Assembly: GCA_030671945.1 (NCBI GenBank)
Contig: DAOVHJ010000086.1
Span: 1-8,974, forward strand
Direction: 5' to 3'
DNA from: Candidatus Heimdallarchaeota archaeon
GTDB lineage: Archaea > Asgardarchaeota > Heimdallarchaeia > JABLTI01
DNA: 8,974 nt
The position numbers were made by a program, and so were the translations under genes. How positions within the stretch are numbered: position 1 is the first letter of the stretch; every line of letters begins with the position of its first letter. This document shows positions 6,692 to 8,974 of the stretch, piece by piece. Under the pieces are notes generated by a model. That model did no database searches, was not told the origin of the DNA, and worked only from the letters and a program-made list of their open reading frames with translations.

Positions 6692-7378
6692 ATGACAGAA
6701 GTGGTAATGATAAGGGGTCCAACAAATAGTTATTTACTGAAAGCAAAAGATGGATTCTTACTAATCGATATCTCAACGCCCCATAATTTCAGAAGATTTT
6801 TGAGAAAAATAAAGAAACATAATATTGGCATCTCTGAAATAAAATATCTGTTTTTAACTCATTCACATGCTGATCATACTGGATATGCTGAGCAACTTCT
6901 ACAAGCTAGCAATGCAAAACTCATTGCTCATGAAAGAACAATTCCTCATTTATATAATGCAACAATGGAGTCAGAGTCAAAACCAGTGAATTTTATTTAC
7001 AAAATTATGATGAAAATAGCGATTTCAGTTTTGAAACACGTCTATCAACCAATAACTATCGATAAAAAAAGAGTTATCGCTATTAAAAGGGACAATAACA
7101 AACTACTCAAAAAATTAGGTATTAATGGAAAAATCATTACAACTTTTGGTCATACAAACGATAGTATTTCAGTAATACTTGATGACGGTAGAGCATTTAC
7201 GGGTGACACTTGCTCGAATAGAAGTTCCTTTTATTTTGGAAAAGGAAAAAAACCTGCATTCATCATTGAAGAAGAATTACTTATGAAAAGCTGGAGAAAA
7301 ATAATTGACCATGGTGTCACTACCATTTATCCAGCTCATGGAAAAGTATTCCCTATAGAGGATTTAGGTATTGATTAA
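6692..7378 (+). CDS. MBL-fold hydrolase, tandem paralogue 1
   Basis: A 228-residue cytosolic protein with the complete dinuclear MBL site: HSHADH (H57, H59, D61, H62), GHTNDS (H154), GDT (D172, bridging) and PAHG (H216). LLIDIS stands where most members have LIDTG, so the usual aspartate is kept (D26) but the threonine and glycine are not. A hydrophobic, helical insert (about 97-120) lies between the ligand groups and may form a lid or membrane-facing surface. The ATG at 6692 is the first possible start because TGA (6689-6691) directly precedes it in frame. It aligns along its full length with the next gene, only 15 nt downstream, so the two are a tandem duplication and probably one operon. 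The TATA-like A/T-rich run near 6640-6653 is a weak promoter candidate. Substrate (lactone, thioester, phosphoester) is unknown. Confidence 0.88.
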   Translation: MTEVVMIRGPTNSYLLKAKDGFLLIDISTPHNFRRFLRKIKKHNIGISEIKYLFLTHSHADHTGYAEQLLQASNAKLIAHERTIPHLYNATMESESKPVNFIYKIMMKIAISVLKHVYQPITIDKKRVIAIKRDNNKLLKKLGINGKIITTFGHTNDSISVILDDGRAFTGDTCSNRSSFYFGKGKKPAFIIEEELLMKSWRKIIDHGVTTIYPAHGKVFPIEDLGID

Positions 7379-7382
7379 AAAG

Positions 7383-7387
7383 GGTGG
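7383..7387 (+). promoter_or_regulatory. Ribosome binding site for the TTG start at 7394
   Basis: GGTGG (in AGGGTGGATG) lies 6 nt before TTG 7394, inside the 15-nt gap between the tandem MBL genes. It supports the TTG start together with the shared MTE N-terminus of the two proteins. Confidence 0.5.
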
Positions 7388-7393
7388 ATGTAA

Positions 7394-8092
7394 TTGACAG
7401 AATTTCTAGTCTTAAAGGGAATGATGCGAAATTATCTCTTAAAATTGAAAGATGGTTACCTGCTTGTTGATACCTCCTGGCCAGGACGTTACAAACGATT
7501 CAAAAGGAAAATCAAGAAATATAATCTTCAAGTAACAGACATAAAATATCTACTTCTTACTCATACACATACAGATCATACCGGTTTCGCTAACAATCTA
7601 CTGAAAGATAGTGGAGCAAAACTCATTGTTCATGAAAATGCTGTTCCTCTGTTAAGAAAAGGTGTTATGGAATCTGAAGCAGAACCAACAAATCGATTTA
7701 TGCGTGTGATGTTTAGATTTGTTCATAAATTAGTTGCAACTACTTATCCAGGAATTACTATTGAGGAAAATAGAATTATTACAATTAAGAAAGACGAGGA
7801 TATTCCGATTCCCAAAGAAATTGGTTTAAAAGGCAAAATAATTGCAACATTTGGACACACAAATGACAGCATATCACTGATACTTGAGGATGGGAAGGGA
7901 TTTATTGGAGACCTTTGCACAAATAACATCTGGCTATTTATTGGACTAGGTCAGAAACCACCTTTGAATGTTGGTAAAGATATCGTACTAAAAAGCTGGG
8001 AAAAATTAGTAGTTAATGGCGTTAAAAAAATTTATCCTGCACATGGTAAACCTTTTCTTGTTGAAAAATTGAAGATAAAATCAGAAAACTAA
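7394..8092 (+). CDS. MBL-fold hydrolase, tandem paralogue 2
   Basis: A 232-residue paralogue of the preceding gene, collinear throughout: both begin MTE, both have YLLK-x-KDG, FRKIKK/FKRKIKK-like basic helices, LTH-x-H-x-DHTG, TFGHTNDSIS and IYPAHGK. Metal ligands are complete: H57, H59, D61, H62, H155, D173, H217. LLVDTS replaces LIDTG. It differs mainly in the helical insert (about 97-122) and in the segment after D173 (NNIWLFIGLGQKPP against a more basic NRSSFYFGKGKKP), which lie near the expected active-site mouth, so the two may differ in substrate. The TTG start is chosen because an in-frame TAA (7391-7393) precedes it, a GGTGG site lies 6 nt upstream, and the N-terminus then matches its paralogue; the next ATG (7421) would cut the first strand. 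No T-tract follows it. Likely co-transcribed with the preceding gene. Confidence 0.88.
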   Translation: MTEFLVLKGMMRNYLLKLKDGYLLVDTSWPGRYKRFKRKIKKYNLQVTDIKYLLLTHTHTDHTGFANNLLKDSGAKLIVHENAVPLLRKGVMESEAEPTNRFMRVMFRFVHKLVATTYPGITIEENRIITIKKDEDIPIPKEIGLKGKIIATFGHTNDSISLILEDGKGFIGDLCTNNIWLFIGLGQKPPLNVGKDIVLKSWEKLVVNGVKKIYPAHGKPFLVEKLKIKSEN

Positions 8093-8117
8093 CTCTACGA
8101 GTCAATTTCCAAGACTA

Positions 8118-8162
8118 ATCATAATTGTTTAAATAAATTATATTTTAAGAAACAATTGTGAT
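8118..8162. promoter_or_regulatory. 13-bp inverted repeat around the alpha/beta hydrolase promoter, candidate operator
   Basis: The left arm ATCATAATTGTTT (8118-8130) and the right arm AAACAATTGTGAT (8150-8162) are inverted copies matching at 12 of 13 positions, with 19 bp between them and about 32 bp from centre to centre, close to three helical turns. The left arm overlaps the first bases of the TATA box and the right arm covers the predicted transcription start. The right arm itself holds the perfect 8-bp palindrome ACAATTGT. Bound protein here could block both TBP and RNA polymerase. The regulator is not identifiable from the window. Confidence 0.5.
8128..8135 (+). promoter_or_regulatory. 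TATA box of the alpha/beta hydrolase gene
   Basis: TTTAAATA is an almost ideal archaeal TATA box. Its centre is about 26 nt before GTG 8158 and 35 nt before ATG 8167, so the mRNA would start around 8158 with no leader or a leader of under ten bases. Confidence 0.55.
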
Positions 8163-8166
8163 AAAA

Positions 8167-8974
8167 ATGGACACAAAGATAACAAAGGTCAATGGTTTAA
8201 ACATTCGATACATTGACATACCAAACGAAGGAAAAGAAACAATTGTCCTTTTACCTTACGGTGGTGCCCTAATAGGCATGTGGAATGGAGTTATTCCCTA
8301 TTTAAAAAATGACTATAGAATAGTAGCATTGGATCAGAGATGTCATGGCTTCTCTGACAAACCAGATGAATGTCATATTGATGATATGGCAAATGATTTA
8401 GCTGCTTTGATGGATCAATTAGGAATTGATAAAGCATTCATCGCTGGTAGCTCCTTGGGAGCTGATACAGCAATAAGTTTTGCAGCAAATTATTCAGAGA
8501 AAGTAATAGCAATGGTGCTAGATGGTGGGTTTTACGATATAGTAGGACCAGATAGTAAAGACCAAATCCTAACAGATGAAGATATAGAGAAAGCAAGAAG
8601 TAAATTAAAAGAAATCGTACTAAAGAACCCTGTAAAATTGTATGATTCAAGAGAAGAATGCTTGCAAGCAACAAAAGAAGGTTGGGAAAAGGAAGGAGTC
8701 AAATGGTCAGAGGTACTTCGTTTACAAGCTGAAGATGAAATCTATGAAGATAAGGATGGAAAATTCAGAACTCCCTCAGAAGGAAAAACTACTTGGAATT
8801 TCATTTGGCCACTCTATGAAGTAAGATTTCAAAAATATTTTGACAAAATAACCTGTCCGGTTCTATGGCTTCCTGATGAAGCGGAAGCTCCTCATGAAAT
8901 TGTTCAAAGGAATCTTAAGAAATGGGCTAAGAATCTGAGACATCATAAAATAGTTACAATAAAAGGATCAGTGC
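8167..8974 (+). CDS. Alpha/beta hydrolase fold protein, 3' partial
   Basis: 269 complete codons are visible before the window ends. The order of motifs is that of alpha/beta hydrolases: strand TIVLLPYGGAL (residues 25-35, oxyanion region), RIVALDQRCHGFSDKP (51-66), the nucleophile elbow AGSSLGA (93-99) with S96 as nucleophile, a helical cap (about 125-220), and CPVLWLPDEAE (230-240), where D237 is the likely acid. The catalytic histidine should lie just past the edge. Related enzymes include esterases, lactonases and haloperoxidase-like hydrolases; the substrate is unknown. The usual HG after the first strand is replaced by YGG. ATG 8167 is preceded by GTGAT, a weak ribosome site; GTG 8158 is in frame and would add three residues (MIK), and could serve if the mRNA is leaderless. 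The gene has its own promoter with an inverted repeat, so it may be regulated apart from the MBL pair upstream. Confidence 0.85.
   Translation, partial: MDTKITKVNGLNIRYIDIPNEGKETIVLLPYGGALIGMWNGVIPYLKNDYRIVALDQRCHGFSDKPDECHIDDMANDLAALMDQLGIDKAFIAGSSLGADTAISFAANYSEKVIAMVLDGGFYDIVGPDSKDQILTDEDIEKARSKLKEIVLKNPVKLYDSREECLQATKEGWEKEGVKWSEVLRLQAEDEIYEDKDGKFRTPSEGKTTWNFIWPLYEVRFQKYFDKITCPVLWLPDEAEAPHEIVQRNLKKWAKNLRHHKIVTIKGSV

Noticed and set aside
7744..7929. 61-codon - strand frame inside MBL paralogue 2
   Set aside because: It lies opposite the conserved GHTNDS and GD motifs of the real gene and is a hydrophobic shadow frame.
8438..8824. Frames at 8438-8674 (-) and 8642-8824 (+) within the alpha/beta hydrolase region
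   Set aside because: The alpha/beta hydrolase frame is open through the whole region with its motifs in order; these are Leu-rich and Lys-rich shadows.

Overview
The window looks like a low-GC archaeal chromosome fragment with every gene on the + strand. Archaeal signs are TATA-like boxes 25-40 nt before starts, GGTGA-type ribosome sites before TTG starts, T-tracts after genes, a family 5 solute-binding protein held by a C-terminal membrane helix, and a large DUF2341/LamG/PPC surface protein with a membrane anchor. The overall style fits Asgard-type archaea (Loki-, Thor- or Heimdallarchaeia), but that is inference from gene style; no rRNA or marker gene is present.

Layout. (1) 2-1519: 3' end of a long gene for a membrane-anchored oligopeptide-type (SBP_bac_5) binding protein carrying the tail of one binding domain and then a second, incomplete one; a strong hairpin plus T-tract follows. 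(2) 1653-2330: metallo-beta-lactamase (MBL) fold hydrolase. (3) 2373-5285: 970-residue surface protein, DUF2341-LamG-DUF2341-LamG-like-PPC-TM-cytoplasmic tail. (4) 5400-5789: small cytosolic PLAT/LH2-like protein. (5) 5847-6623: minimal-type nucleotidyltransferase, probably on a leaderless mRNA. (6) 6692-7378 and 7394-8092: two tandem paralogous MBL hydrolases 15 nt apart, a likely operon. (7) 8167 to the window end: alpha/beta hydrolase, cut by the window edge, with a clear TATA box enclosed by a 13-bp inverted repeat (12 of 13 matching).

Two themes emerge: envelope and uptake proteins (binding protein, DUF2341/PPC protein) in the first 5.3 kb, and small soluble enzymes (three MBL hydrolases in all, nucleotidyltransferase, alpha/beta hydrolase) mostly in the second part. 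No common pathway can be read from the sequence. There is no CRISPR array, tRNA, rRNA, transposase or integrase, and no intergenic stretch exceeds about 125 nt. I see no convincing new multi-gene system; the strongest leads are the truncated second binding domain, the inverted repeat around the promoter at 8118-8162, the tail of the surface protein and the tandem MBL pair.
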